Assembly (NCBI RefSeq): GCF_017104715.1
Contig: NZ_JAAGPI010000006.1
Coordinates: forward strand, 1-64,000
From: Burkholderia sp. Ac-20365
GTDB taxonomy: Bacteria; Pseudomonadota; Gammaproteobacteria; Burkholderiales; Burkholderiaceae
Direction of reading: 5' to 3'
DNA: 64,000 nt
In this document: in pieces, positions 1 through 8,378 of the stretch
How positions within the stretch are numbered: position 1 is the first letter of the stretch
Layout of the letters: each line of letters starts with the position of its first letter
Made by a program: the position numbers and the translations under genes
The notes under the pieces: model-generated
Told to the model about the DNA's origin: nothing
Database searches by the model: none
What the model saw: the letters and a program-made list of their open reading frames with translations, nothing else

Positions 1-420
1 GTGAAGGATAAGAACCGTTGGGGGCCCTCAGGCGGTGGTCAAGCACGGGCGGTGTTAGCCCGCTTTCTTTGCTTACTTTCTTTGCGGCGGCAAAGAAAGT
101 AAGTGCCGCCCCGCACAGGGGCAACGCGTGAAGCACCAATAACAAAACGCGGATGCCAGCGAAAGCAAAAGCAAACCACTCCAGCGTCGCAAGACAAGCC
201 AAAAGCACATGCCGCCCCGCACAGGGGCGACGCGTGAAGCAGGCAAAACAAATCGCGGATGCCAGCGAAAGCCCCAAAAAAACCAAACCCAGCGTCGCAA
301 GACAAGCAAAAGCAAGTGCAGCCCGCACAGGGGCAACGCTTGCACCGCGTAGGCGCCACGCAGCGCATGCCAGCAAAAACAAAAGCAAACCAAACCCAGC
401 GTCACAGACAGACAAACGCT
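1..420 (+). repeat. Intergenic repeat element, copy A, with tandem ~106-bp units
   Basis: Non-coding. It opens with the same GAAGGATAAGAACC...GGGGGCCCTCAGG block found in the two copies near 2.8-3.6 kb, then has a perfect 11-bp inverted repeat ACTTTCTTTGC/GCAAAGAAAGT (75-85 and 90-100, loop GGCG). From about 105 a unit beginning GCCGCCCCGCACAGGGG recurs near 211 and 316, a period of about 106 bp, each unit ending in AC-rich sequence with CCAGCGTCGCAAGACAAGC. The element probably extends beyond the left edge. Short open frames inside it are low-complexity and not credible genes. Confidence 0.8.
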
Positions 421-461
421 AAGCTACCCCAAACCCCACCCCCAGCGGCGCAGCCAAAAAA

Positions 462-1931
462 ATGGAAATCCACATATCAGTAGAGGGCCGCCACGACCTG
501 GCGGGACAAATCTACAGACAGCTCCGCGCAGGAATCATAGAAGGTCGCCTGGCTGGCAACACCCAGTTACCTTCGACGCGCGATCTCGCGACGCAACTCG
601 GCGTCTCCCGCAAAACGACCCTCGACGTCTTCGAGCGCCTGCTAGCAGAAGGCTTCCTGCACGCAAAACCTGGCTCAGGCACCTTCGTCGCGGAAGGTTT
701 CCAGCGCCTGCCAGCAGAAAAACCGGCACACGCCCGCGCCGCGCAGGACGCAACCGAACCCACGAGCTCCAGTGCCCGGGCACAACCCATCTGGCGCACC
801 GTGCCCGAAGTGCTCGGCCCGCAGCCGACCCCCGGCACACCGTATGACTTCATCGGCGGCATCACCGATAAATCCCATTTCCCCTTCGATGTCTGGCGCC
901 GCTGCGTCAACCACGCACTGCGCGTGCAGGCGCGCGGTCGCGGCACGTATCGCGATGCCGCCGGCGAACAGGAACTGCGACTCGCCATCTCGCGCTATCT
1001 CGCGTTCAACCGTGCCGTCGCGAGCAATTGGGAAGATGTCATCGTCACGCAGGGCGCACAGCATGCGCTCGACCTGATCGCGCGCGTCACGCTGCGTCCA
1101 GGCGACGTCGCCGCTATCGAAGATCCTTGCTATCCGCCTGCCCGCGCATGTCTAACCGCTGTCGGCGCGAAGGTCGCGGCCGTGCCCGTCGATGCCGAAG
1201 GGTTGATCGTGAGCAAACTGCCGAAGAACGCGCGCCTCGTTTACGTGACGCCGTCGCATCAGTTTCCGCTCGGCATGCCGATGAGTCTCGCGCGGCGCGT
1301 CGAACTGCTGGAATGGGCGCAGGCGCGCGACGCCGTCATCATCGAAGACGACTACGACTGCGAATTCCGCTTCGAAGGACGTCCGATGGAGCCGCTGAAG
1401 AGCCTCGACCGCGCGGGTCTCGTCGCGTACGTGGGAACGTTTTCGAAGACGATTTTTCCCGAGCTGCGCGTTGGCTACATGGTGCCGCCTGCGTCGCTAT
1501 TTGACACGCTGTGCAAGGCCCGGCAGATCGGCGACTGGCATGGATGCTCGCTCACGCAGACCGCGCTATCCAGTTTCATGCTGAACGGCGATTTCGCGAA
1601 ACACCTGAAGCGGATGCACAAGCTTTACGCAGCGCGCCGCGCAGTCTTGCTCACGCATCTGCAGGGGGACCTCGCGCGCTGGTTCGAGCCGATCGCGCCG
1701 ACGGCAGGCATCCATATGGCGGCGCTGCTGAAAGCGCCCCTGACGGAAGCAAATGTGATCGAAGCGGCGCGCGGCGAATCGATCGCGTTGCATGGGCTCG
1801 CGCCGTTTTATGTGCGCGCGAAGCCGCGGCCAGGACTCGTATTCGGCTACGGCGGCATCGAGGCCGAACAGATCGACGGCGCGCTCGTGACGCTCGCGAA
1901 GCTGCTGCCGCGTGTCGAATCAAGGACTTGA
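462..1931 (+). CDS. MocR-type GntR/aminotransferase transcriptional regulator (PdxR-like)
   Basis: A 489-residue protein with the two-part MocR layout. The N-terminal GntR winged helix (about residues 10-75) carries STRDLATQLGVSRKTTLDVF and ends in the GSGTFV turn. The rest is a fold-type I aminotransferase domain. The PLP lysine is expected in GTFSKTIFPELRVGY (Lys about 329), with the DDYDCEFRF motif upstream. Members sense PLP or amino-donor ligands and usually control a neighbouring vitamin B6, GABA or taurine gene. No divergent target is visible because copy A of the repeat occupies the upstream side. The ATG lies in an A-rich stretch with no clear Shine-Dalgarno sequence, but the domain begins immediately after it. 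The ligand is unknown. Confidence 0.9.
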   Translation: MEIHISVEGRHDLAGQIYRQLRAGIIEGRLAGNTQLPSTRDLATQLGVSRKTTLDVFERLLAEGFLHAKPGSGTFVAEGFQRLPAEKPAHARAAQDATEPTSSSARAQPIWRTVPEVLGPQPTPGTPYDFIGGITDKSHFPFDVWRRCVNHALRVQARGRGTYRDAAGEQELRLAISRYLAFNRAVASNWEDVIVTQGAQHALDLIARVTLRPGDVAAIEDPCYPPARACLTAVGAKVAAVPVDAEGLIVSKLPKNARLVYVTPSHQFPLGMPMSLARRVELLEWAQARDAVIIEDDYDCEFRFEGRPMEPLKSLDRAGLVAYVGTFSKTIFPELRVGYMVPPASLFDTLCKARQIGDWHGCSLTQTALSSFMLNGDFAKHLKRMHKLYAARRAVLLTHLQGDLARWFEPIAPTAGIHMAALLKAPLTEANVIEAARGESIALHGLAPFYVRAKPRPGLVFGYGGIEAEQIDGALVTLAKLLPRVESRT

Positions 1932-2259
1932 GCATTGCTTTGACGACATACGCGAGCCGCTTTGTCGGGTGTTTCTGACGGTTGTGCGCATGACGCTACC
2001 GTCAGGATGGACGTCCAGGGCCTGTTGATGGGTTCGACGATTGGTGCTGGACAGGTGCGTCGAAATGGCTTGATGCTCGCGTTTACCCCTTAAAAACAGG
2101 CTCGAAATGCACGGGGTAGTCAGCGCCGCGCAACAAACCGTAACCGTTATACACAAAAGATTCGCGCAGAAAGCAAAAGCGCTTGTAGAATCCGGCCTTG
2201 AAGCGTGTGCATATCGCGTGCGCTTCTCGCAATTACTGACCCTTAGAGGTAGGAGAAAT
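1932..2259. other. Intergenic region upstream of the HU-like gene
   Basis: 328 bases without a credible gene. It should hold the promoter of the HU-like gene. A TAGAAT hexamer at 2186-2191 is a possible -10 box, but no convincing -35 is seen at normal spacing. A ribosome site AGGAGA lies at 2251-2256, just before the HU-like start. Confidence 0.4.
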
Positions 2260-2715
2260 ATGGCGACTTCCGCAAAAAAGGTAGCGGCTAAGAAGGCTGC
2301 TACGGTTCCGACCAAGAAGGTTGCTGCAAAGAAAGCTGCTGCTCCCGCAAAGAAAGTCACGGCTAAGAAGGTCGCCGTGAAGGCGTCCGGCGCTCCGTCG
2401 CCGATCAAGGACACCTTCACGAAGGCCTCGCTGGCTGCACACGTTGCGGAGCGTGCTGGCGTCGAGCCGAAGTCGGCGAAGGCAGTTCTGGCTGCACTCG
2501 AAGACACGATCCTCGGTTCGGTCCACAAGAAGGGCGCAGGCGAGTTCACGCTGTCGGGTCTTCTGAAGATCGTCGTTCAAGCTGTTCCGGCGAAGAAGAA
2601 GCGCTTCGGCAAGGACCCGTTCACGGGTCAAGATCGTTGGTTCCCGGCTAAGCCGGCGAGCGTGCGTATCAAGGCACGTGCGCTGAAGAAGCTGAAGGAC
2701 GCAGCAGCAGCGTAA
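2260..2715 (+). CDS. HU-family DNA-binding protein with histone-like Lys/Ala tail
   Basis: 151 residues, starting at the ATG behind AGGAGA. Residues 1 to about 46 are a low-complexity basic tail built on repeated KKVAAKKAA-type units (histone H1-like). The remainder is an HU/IHF-type domain with the LAAHVAERAGVEPKSAKAVL helix pair and a beta-arm region around KKKRFGKDPFTGQDRWFPAK. Such tailed HU proteins are common in Burkholderiales and are thought to compact the nucleoid. The gene stands alone, with its own terminator downstream and repeat elements on both sides. An in-frame extension upstream to 2107 exists, but it lacks a ribosome site and family similarity. Confidence 0.9.
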   Translation: MATSAKKVAAKKAATVPTKKVAAKKAAAPAKKVTAKKVAVKASGAPSPIKDTFTKASLAAHVAERAGVEPKSAKAVLAALEDTILGSVHKKGAGEFTLSGLLKIVVQAVPAKKKRFGKDPFTGQDRWFPAKPASVRIKARALKKLKDAAAA

Positions 2716-2769
2716 TTGATGTTGCTTGCAGCGGCGCAAGTTGCTGTGAGTGATCTTGATTGTTGCGGT

Positions 2770-2805
2770 CCCCGCATGCGGAAGTGTGCGGGGATTTTGT
2801 TTTTT
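2770..2805 (+). terminator. Rho-independent terminator of the HU-like gene
   Basis: Perfect 7-bp stem CCCCGCA (2770-2776) and TGCGGGG (2787-2793) with a 10-base loop, followed at once by ATTTTGTTTTTT. It lies 55 bases after the HU-like stop codon. Confidence 0.85.
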
Positions 2806-2809
2806 GGTT

Positions 2810-3605
2810 TTGGTTTTGGTTTGGTTTTGGTTTTGTCTTGCGACGCTGGTGTGGTTTGCTAGTGTTGTCGCTGGCATCCGCGTTTTGTTTTGCCTGCTTC
2901 AAGCGTCGCCCCTGTGCGGGGCAGCACCTACTTTTCTTTGCCGCGGCAAAGAAATGTAGGCAAAAGAAAGCCGCTGAACACCGCACGCTCTTGTCATTGC
3001 CTGAGGGCCCCCACAGGTTCTTATCCTTCACGCGGCATCGTTCTTCTTGATGCCCGCTGCCAACGCTTCGAATTGGCTCATCACCCGCTTCACACTCCCG
3101 CGTCGCCCCATACGCGATCAAGTCGCCCACGTTCTATAGCTGCAAACTGTGTGTAGGCTTTCGCGACGTACGCACATCACTCCGGACTGAAAATCACGGT
3201 CCCGGCTCGAAAGCACGATCGGTGTCGTAGGAGCGCTGACGCGTGAGGCACTACGACCGACACACAGTTTGCCACCTGGGCGGCATCAACAATTCGCTGC
3301 CGCTGGCTGCGCTACGGGTGATTGAGGTGGGTGAAACGCCCATTCAAGGCGTTGGCAACGGGCAGTGAATGGCAGAACGCCGTGTGAAGTGGAGGAACCG
3401 TTGGGGGCCCTCAGGCGGTGGTCAAGCACTTGCGGTGTTAGCCCGCTTTCTTTGCTTACTTTCTTTGCGGCGGCAAAGAAAGTGAGTGCCGCCCCGCACA
3501 GGGGCAACGCTTGAAGCACCAGTAACAAAACGCGGATGCCAGCGAAAACCCCAAAAAAAAACCAAACCCACCATCGCAAGACAACCCAAACCAACCGCCG
3601 CCAGG
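2810..3605. repeat. ~800-bp imperfect palindrome of two head-to-head repeat copies (B and C)
   Basis: Copy B (about 2810-3135, inverted) and copy C (about 3290-3605, direct) are arranged symmetrically about position 3207. Matching landmarks are equidistant: the GGGCCC core at 3005-3010 and 3405-3410, the GCAAAG hairpin at 2933-2954 and 3458-3483, and a 13-bp arm GCAAACTGTGTGT at 3142-3154 with its complement at 3260-3272. Copy C is nearly identical to copy A at the left edge. No gene is credible in the 1,134 bases between the HU-like gene and the ATP-grasp gene. The downstream operon promoter must lie at the right end of this stretch. Confidence 0.8.
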
Positions 3606-3849
3606 CCAGAAAAACAAAAAAGCTCCCCGCACCGTGTGCGGCCCCCCACGCACCGTAGTAGCGCATAACCCCTCCTCGCGCTACGATGACACCGGCAAAC
3701 GAGCGCCATCGCAGTGCGCATTCGTAGTGCATCTACCGCGCGCAGCGCACACGTCAGAATGGCATAACGCTTGCTTCATCGAGAGCGAAAGCGAAAACCG
3801 AATGCGCAGCGCATTCGCCTTCTATCCGACAAAAAGAGTGGGGCGTGAC

Positions 3850-5259
3850 ATGCGATGCTATGACGAGATGCGTCAGTTCGATGACGCCGTGCGGCCGCAT
3901 TATCAGCGGTTCGAACGCTGGCTCGTGCAGCAGGGCAGTGAAGCTATCGAAAGAAAACGGGCCGAAGCCGATCTTCTGTTTCGCCGCGTCGGTATTACGT
4001 TTGCGGTCAACGGCGATCTCTCGGGCACCGAACGGCTCATCCCGTTCGATCTGATCCCGCGCATCATCCCGCGCGGCGAATGGGAAACCCTCGAAGCCGG
4101 CCTCCGGCAGCGCGTCCAGGCGCTCAACCTCTTCATCCACGACGTTTATCACGACCGTAACATCGTGCGCGCCGGTATCGTGCCCGCCGAACAGGTCTAT
4201 ACCAACGCGCAATATCGGCCGGAGATGCAGGGCGTCGACGTGCCGCTCGCCGTCTATGCGCATATCGCCGGCGTCGACGTGGTGCGCGCCGGCGAGAACG
4301 GCGAGTTCTACGTGCTCGAAGATAATCTGCGCGTGCCGTCGGGCGTGTCGTACATGCTCGAAAACCGCAAGATGATGATGCGGCTCTTCCCCGAACTGTT
4401 CGTGCAGAACCGCATCGCCCCCGTCGCGCATTATCCCGACCTGCTGCTCGACACGCTGCGCTCGGTCGCGCCCGAAGGCGTCGACGATCCCGTCGTCGTC
4501 GTGCTGACGCCCGGCATGTACAACTCCGCCTACTTCGAGCACACGTTCCTCGCGCAGCAGATGGGCGTCGAACTCGTCGAAGGCAAGGATCTCTTCGTCG
4601 ACGACAACTACGTGTTCATGCGCACGACGCAAGGCCCGCGCCGCGTCGATGTGATCTACCGCCGCGTCGACGACGACTTTCTCGATCCGCTCGCGTTCCG
4701 GCCTGATTCGGCGCTCGGCGTGCCGGGCCTGCTGACGGCGTATCGCGCGGGGCGCGTCGCGCTCGCGAATGCAATGGGCACCGGCATCGCCGACGACAAG
4801 TCGATCTACCCGTACGTGCCCGAGATGATCGAGTTCTATCTGGGGGAAAAGCCGATCCTCAACAACGTGCCGACCTACCAGTGCCGCAAGCCCGATGACC
4901 TCGCGTACACGCTCGCGCATCTGCCTGAACTGGTCGTCAAGGAAGTGCACGGTGCGGGCGGCTACGGGATGCTCGTCGGGCCGGCGTCGACGACGGCGGA
5001 AATCGAAGCGTTCCGGCAGCGGTTGATCGAAAAGCCCGCCGGTTATATCGCGCAGCCGACGCTCGCGCTGTCCGCCTGCCCGACCTTCGTCGAAGCGGGT
5101 ATCGCGCCGCGCCATATCGATCTGCGCCCGTTCGTGCTGTCCGGCAAGACGGTGACGATGTGTGCGGGCGGCCTTACGCGCGTCGCTTTGCAGGAAGGTT
5201 CGCTGGTCGTCAATTCGTCGCAGGGAGGCGGAACGAAAGACACCTGGATGGTCGACTGA
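3850..5259 (+). CDS. Circularly permuted ATP-grasp protein (DUF404/DUF407)
   Basis: 469 residues. The start MRCYDEM is the usual family N-terminus, followed by RPHYQRFERWL; an in-frame ATG at 3800 and further upstream sequence look like non-coding repeat flank. The family is predicted to be an ATP-dependent carboxylate-amine or peptide ligase with a rearranged ATP-grasp domain. Recognisable segments are GITFAVNGD, the ERLIPFDLIPRIIP block, FYVLEDNLRVPSGVSYMLEN, and the glycine-rich KEVHGAGGYGMLVGP loop near the C-terminus. It heads a collinear set with an alpha-E protein, a transglutaminase and an Anbu protease, the association described by Iyer and colleagues for amidoligase systems. The product is not known. 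Confidence 0.92.
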   Translation: MRCYDEMRQFDDAVRPHYQRFERWLVQQGSEAIERKRAEADLLFRRVGITFAVNGDLSGTERLIPFDLIPRIIPRGEWETLEAGLRQRVQALNLFIHDVYHDRNIVRAGIVPAEQVYTNAQYRPEMQGVDVPLAVYAHIAGVDVVRAGENGEFYVLEDNLRVPSGVSYMLENRKMMMRLFPELFVQNRIAPVAHYPDLLLDTLRSVAPEGVDDPVVVVLTPGMYNSAYFEHTFLAQQMGVELVEGKDLFVDDNYVFMRTTQGPRRVDVIYRRVDDDFLDPLAFRPDSALGVPGLLTAYRAGRVALANAMGTGIADDKSIYPYVPEMIEFYLGEKPILNNVPTYQCRKPDDLAYTLAHLPELVVKEVHGAGGYGMLVGPASTTAEIEAFRQRLIEKPAGYIAQPTLALSACPTFVEAGIAPRHIDLRPFVLSGKTVTMCAGGLTRVALQEGSLVVNSSQGGGTKDTWMVD

Positions 5260-5392
5260 ACCGCATTCGACCGATATTCCACAGCGCCCGCATCGCGCGA
5301 TGCAGGCGCGCAAGCCGACAAACCACGGGCAACCCGGCGCGCTTCGCGTCACAGCCGACGAAAGCGCGTCCAAACAAACACGGAAAGCCGAC

Positions 5393-6343
5393 ATGCTGAG
5401 CCGCACCGCCGATCATCTGTTCTGGATGGCCCGTTACATGGAGCGCGCCGAGAACACCGCGCGCATGCTCGACATCAACCTGAAGGCGCAATTGCTGCCG
5501 CAGACGCCCGAGCAGGAAGAGCGCACGCAGCGCTCGGTGCTGCGCATCTCGGAGCTGGAATACGCGTTCGAGCAGCGTTACGACGAGCCGACGCGCGAAA
5601 ACGTGCTCGATTTCATGGTCGCCGATCCGACCAATCCGTCGAGTATTCATTCGTGCCTGCAGGCGGCGCGCGAAAACGCGCGTGCGGTGCGCGGCACGCT
5701 GACGACGGAATGGTGGGAAACGATCAACGATACGTGGCTCGAATTCAACGAGCGCACGACGCACGGTCAGGTGGCGAACAATCTGTCTGCGCTGTTCGAA
5801 TGGGTGAAGTTCCGCTCGCACCTGTCGCGCGGCGTGACGATCGGCACCGCGTTGCAGGACGACGCGTTCTTCTTCACGCAGCTCGGCACCTTCCTCGAAC
5901 GCGCGGACAACACCGCGCGGATTCTCGACGCGCGTTTCGCGGACGCCGAGCCGAACTCGCGTGAGGCGGCCCGCCAGCTCGAAGACTTCTATTACTGGAC
6001 GTCGATTCTCAGCTCGGTGTCGGCGCTGGAAATCTATCGCAAGGTGTATCGCGATGTCGTGACGCCCGCGCGCGTGGTCGAGCTGATGATTCTGAATTCG
6101 CAGATGCCGCGCTCGCTGCTGGCGTCGCTGGATGGCGTGTGCGAGAACCTCGCGATGCTGCGCACGCAAGGCTCGAATCAATGCGAACGCTTTGCCGGCA
6201 AGCTGCGCGCCGAACTGCTTTACGCGGATATCCGGCAGATTTTCGAAGCCGGCCTGCATGCGTGGCTCACGCAGTTTCTCGCCCGCGTGTTCGAACTCGG
6301 CAACATGGTTGCACGCACCTATCTGATGCTGCCCGTTGCCTGA
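5393..6343 (+). CDS. Alpha-E domain protein (DUF403)
   Basis: 316 residues, the usual family length, beginning MLSRTADHLFWMARYMERAENTARM, which is the diagnostic N-terminus; GGAAAG lies a few bases upstream. The protein is almost wholly helical and has the family's second FLERADNTARILDARF motif, an internal echo of the first. No catalytic residues are established. In many genomes alpha-E proteins lie beside circularly permuted ATP-grasp proteins and may form a complex with them. Here it starts 133 bases after the ATP-grasp gene and 13 bases before the transglutaminase. The gap to the ATP-grasp gene has no terminator, so one transcript is likely. Confidence 0.92.
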   Translation: MLSRTADHLFWMARYMERAENTARMLDINLKAQLLPQTPEQEERTQRSVLRISELEYAFEQRYDEPTRENVLDFMVADPTNPSSIHSCLQAARENARAVRGTLTTEWWETINDTWLEFNERTTHGQVANNLSALFEWVKFRSHLSRGVTIGTALQDDAFFFTQLGTFLERADNTARILDARFADAEPNSREAARQLEDFYYWTSILSSVSALEIYRKVYRDVVTPARVVELMILNSQMPRSLLASLDGVCENLAMLRTQGSNQCERFAGKLRAELLYADIRQIFEAGLHAWLTQFLARVFELGNMVARTYLMLPVA

Positions 6344-6356
6344 TGGAGTGCTTTCA

Positions 6357-7163
6357 ATGTTTCTGACGATCCGCCACGACACGTTTTACCGCTACGAATC
6401 GACGGTCCATTATTCGATCCAGCAATTGCGCCTCACGCCGTCGAGCGGTGCTTCCCAAATCGTGCGGCGCTGGACGCTCGACGCGCCCGGCAAGCTCGAC
6501 TCGACTTTCGATGCCTACGGCAACGTGCTGCATACGCTCGTGCTCAACAAGCCGCACGACGAAATACGCGTGCATGTATCGGGGGAAATCGACACGTTTC
6601 CTTTGATCGACGGCCAGCTCGGCGACGACGCGGGCGCGATCCCGCTCGAGCATTTCACCTGCGCGACGCGCCTGACCGACTGCGATCCCGCGATCCGCGA
6701 ACTGGCCGCGTCCGTGCCTTCGCTCGATAAGCCGGCCACGCTGATTACACTGGCGGAAAAGATCATCGATCGCGTGTCGTTCGAGGCAGGGGCGACGGGC
6801 GTGGCGAGCACGGCGTCGCAGGCGCTCGCGCTCGGCAAGGGCGTTTGTCAGGACCACGCGCATCTGATGCTCGCGTGCTGCCGCGCGCGCGGCATTCCGG
6901 CGCGCTACGTGAGCGGCTATATCGAACCGGGCGACGTCGAGCACGCGGCGAGTCACGCGTGGGTCGATGTGTGGCTTACGGGAACCGGCTGGATTTCCAT
7001 CGACGTCACGCACGCCACGTTTGCCAGCGAGATGTATTGCCGGCTTGCCGCAGCGCGCGATTACGAAGCGGCGTCGCCCGTGCGCGGACGGCGGATCGGC
7101 GGGCTGGAAGAGACCCTCGATGTGTCCGTCGCAGTAAAGGCACAGGAACAATCGCCGCAGTAA
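6357..7163 (+). CDS. Transglutaminase-like cysteine protease of the alpha-E/ATP-grasp set
   Basis: 268 residues. The N-terminal third (FLTIRHDTFYRYESTVHYSIQ onwards) is the bacterial transglutaminase-associated beta region. The C-terminal half is the papain-like core with a complete triad: Cys164 in GKGVCQDHAH, His200 in ASHAWVDVW and Asp216 in WISIDVTH. There is no signal peptide or membrane segment, so it is probably cytosolic. Family members may cleave or rearrange amide bonds, which fits a partner ATP-grasp ligase making a peptide-like product. It follows the alpha-E gene by 13 bases. The Anbu protease gene starts 155 bases downstream. Confidence 0.92.
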   Translation: MFLTIRHDTFYRYESTVHYSIQQLRLTPSSGASQIVRRWTLDAPGKLDSTFDAYGNVLHTLVLNKPHDEIRVHVSGEIDTFPLIDGQLGDDAGAIPLEHFTCATRLTDCDPAIRELAASVPSLDKPATLITLAEKIIDRVSFEAGATGVASTASQALALGKGVCQDHAHLMLACCRARGIPARYVSGYIEPGDVEHAASHAWVDVWLTGTGWISIDVTHATFASEMYCRLAAARDYEAASPVRGRRIGGLEETLDVSVAVKAQEQSPQ

Positions 7164-7318
7164 TCCGGCGCGCGCCATCGGGCTTCTTCGGGCAAACGAC
7201 GGCTGCAGCGCGCGCCGCGCGCGCATTACAATGGCAGCGTCCCGCGGCGCTGCCGCGGTTTGTGCCTCTTTCCGGCTCGCTCAACCGATCGTTTGGGGCA
7301 GCCGTCTGGATTCCTGTC

Positions 7319-8227
7319 ATGACTTACTGTGTGGCGATGTGCGTCGACGAAGGGCTTGTGTTCCTGTCGGATACGCGGACCAATGCCGGCGTCGATCACA
7401 TCAGCACCGCGCGCAAGATGTCGGTGTTCGAAGAGCCCGGCGAGCGCATGCTGGTGCTGCTGGGCGCGGGCAATCTGTCGCTCACGCAGGCCGTGCTGCA
7501 AGAGCTGTCCGAGCCCGGTGCGCCGTCGAAGCCCACACTCTGGAACGTGCCGACAATGGCCGATGCCGCGCGCGTCGTCGGTCAGGCGGTGCGCGACGTG
7601 CACCAGCGCGAGGCCAATGCGCTACAGGAATTCGGTGTCGACTTCAATTGCAGCTTCATCCTCGGCGGACAGATCCGCGATGGTGCAGAGAGCGATAACG
7701 GCGCACAGCCGCGCCCGCGTCTTTTCATGATCTACGCGGCGGGCAATTTCATCGAGTCGTCGCGCGTGAATCCGTACTTTCAGATCGGCGAATCGAAGTA
7801 CGGCAAGCCGATCATCGACCGCGTTCTCGTGCCGTCCACGCCGCTCGACGAGGCCGCGAAATGCGCGCTGATTTCGATGGACTCGACGCTGCGCTCCAAT
7901 CTGTCCGTAGGCTTGCCGCTCGATCTGCTCGTCTATGAGAAGAACACGCTGAAGGTGACGCGTTTCGTATCCATCGATCAGGACAACGCGTACTACCAGA
8001 TGATCCATCGCACGTGGGGCGAGCGGCTGCGGCAGGTGTTCGGCGAGATTCCGGATCCGGACTGGCAGATCTCGGGTGACGTGCCGCAAAACGGGCATGT
8101 CGGCGAGATGGTGCTGTATCGGCCGCCGGGCGCACTGCATATGGACGCCGATCGCGGCACGCCGGGCGTCGATGTGCGGCCCGCGCAAACGCTGGCACAA
8201 GCCGACAAGCCAAAAGCACGCGGCTGA
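7319..8227 (+). CDS. Anbu-type proteasome-like protease
   Basis: 302 residues starting MTYCVAMCVDEGLVFLSDTR. Removing Met1 exposes an N-terminal threonine, and Asp17 and Lys32 (mature numbering) sit where the proteasome-type Ntn nucleophile system needs them. Anbu (ancestral beta-subunit) proteins form helical or ring assemblies and typically lie beside circularly permuted ATP-grasp, alpha-E and transglutaminase genes, as here. At 302 residues it is longer than the roughly 240-250 usual for Anbu. The C-terminal extension (about residues 245-302, Pro/Gly/Ala-rich) has no recognisable domain. Its substrate is unknown. It converges on the porin gene. Confidence 0.9.
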   Translation: MTYCVAMCVDEGLVFLSDTRTNAGVDHISTARKMSVFEEPGERMLVLLGAGNLSLTQAVLQELSEPGAPSKPTLWNVPTMADAARVVGQAVRDVHQREANALQEFGVDFNCSFILGGQIRDGAESDNGAQPRPRLFMIYAAGNFIESSRVNPYFQIGESKYGKPIIDRVLVPSTPLDEAAKCALISMDSTLRSNLSVGLPLDLLVYEKNTLKVTRFVSIDQDNAYYQMIHRTWGERLRQVFGEIPDPDWQISGDVPQNGHVGEMVLYRPPGALHMDADRGTPGVDVRPAQTLAQADKPKARG

Positions 8228-8302
8228 TTCTGCAGCTCGCGAGCGTCACGTCAACGCGTCCCTTGCGGACGCATTCAATCATTGCCGTCGCAACAATGAA
8301 AA

Positions 8303-8334
8303 AAGCCAGCTTCGGCTTGCGCCTTGGCTGGCTT
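8303..8334 (-). terminator. Rho-independent terminator of the porin gene
   Basis: Read on the minus strand: GAAGCCAGC, a loop, then GCTGGCTT followed by a run of T (A-run at 8299-8304 on the plus strand). It lies 45-75 bases past the porin stop codon and also separates it from the convergent Anbu gene. Confidence 0.75.
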
Positions 8335-8378
8335 CAGGGTACGGCCCGACGTCTCGGGCCGTAGGTCATATTGTTCTA

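Noticed and set aside
105..420. Possible CRISPR array
   Set aside because: Units are about 106 bp and similar along their whole length; there are no short repeats with unique spacers and no cas genes.
3754..5406. 550-codon antisense frame opposite the ATP-grasp gene
   Set aside because: Shadow of the real gene: Arg/Asp/Val-biased, no recognisable fold, overlaps a conserved protein family.
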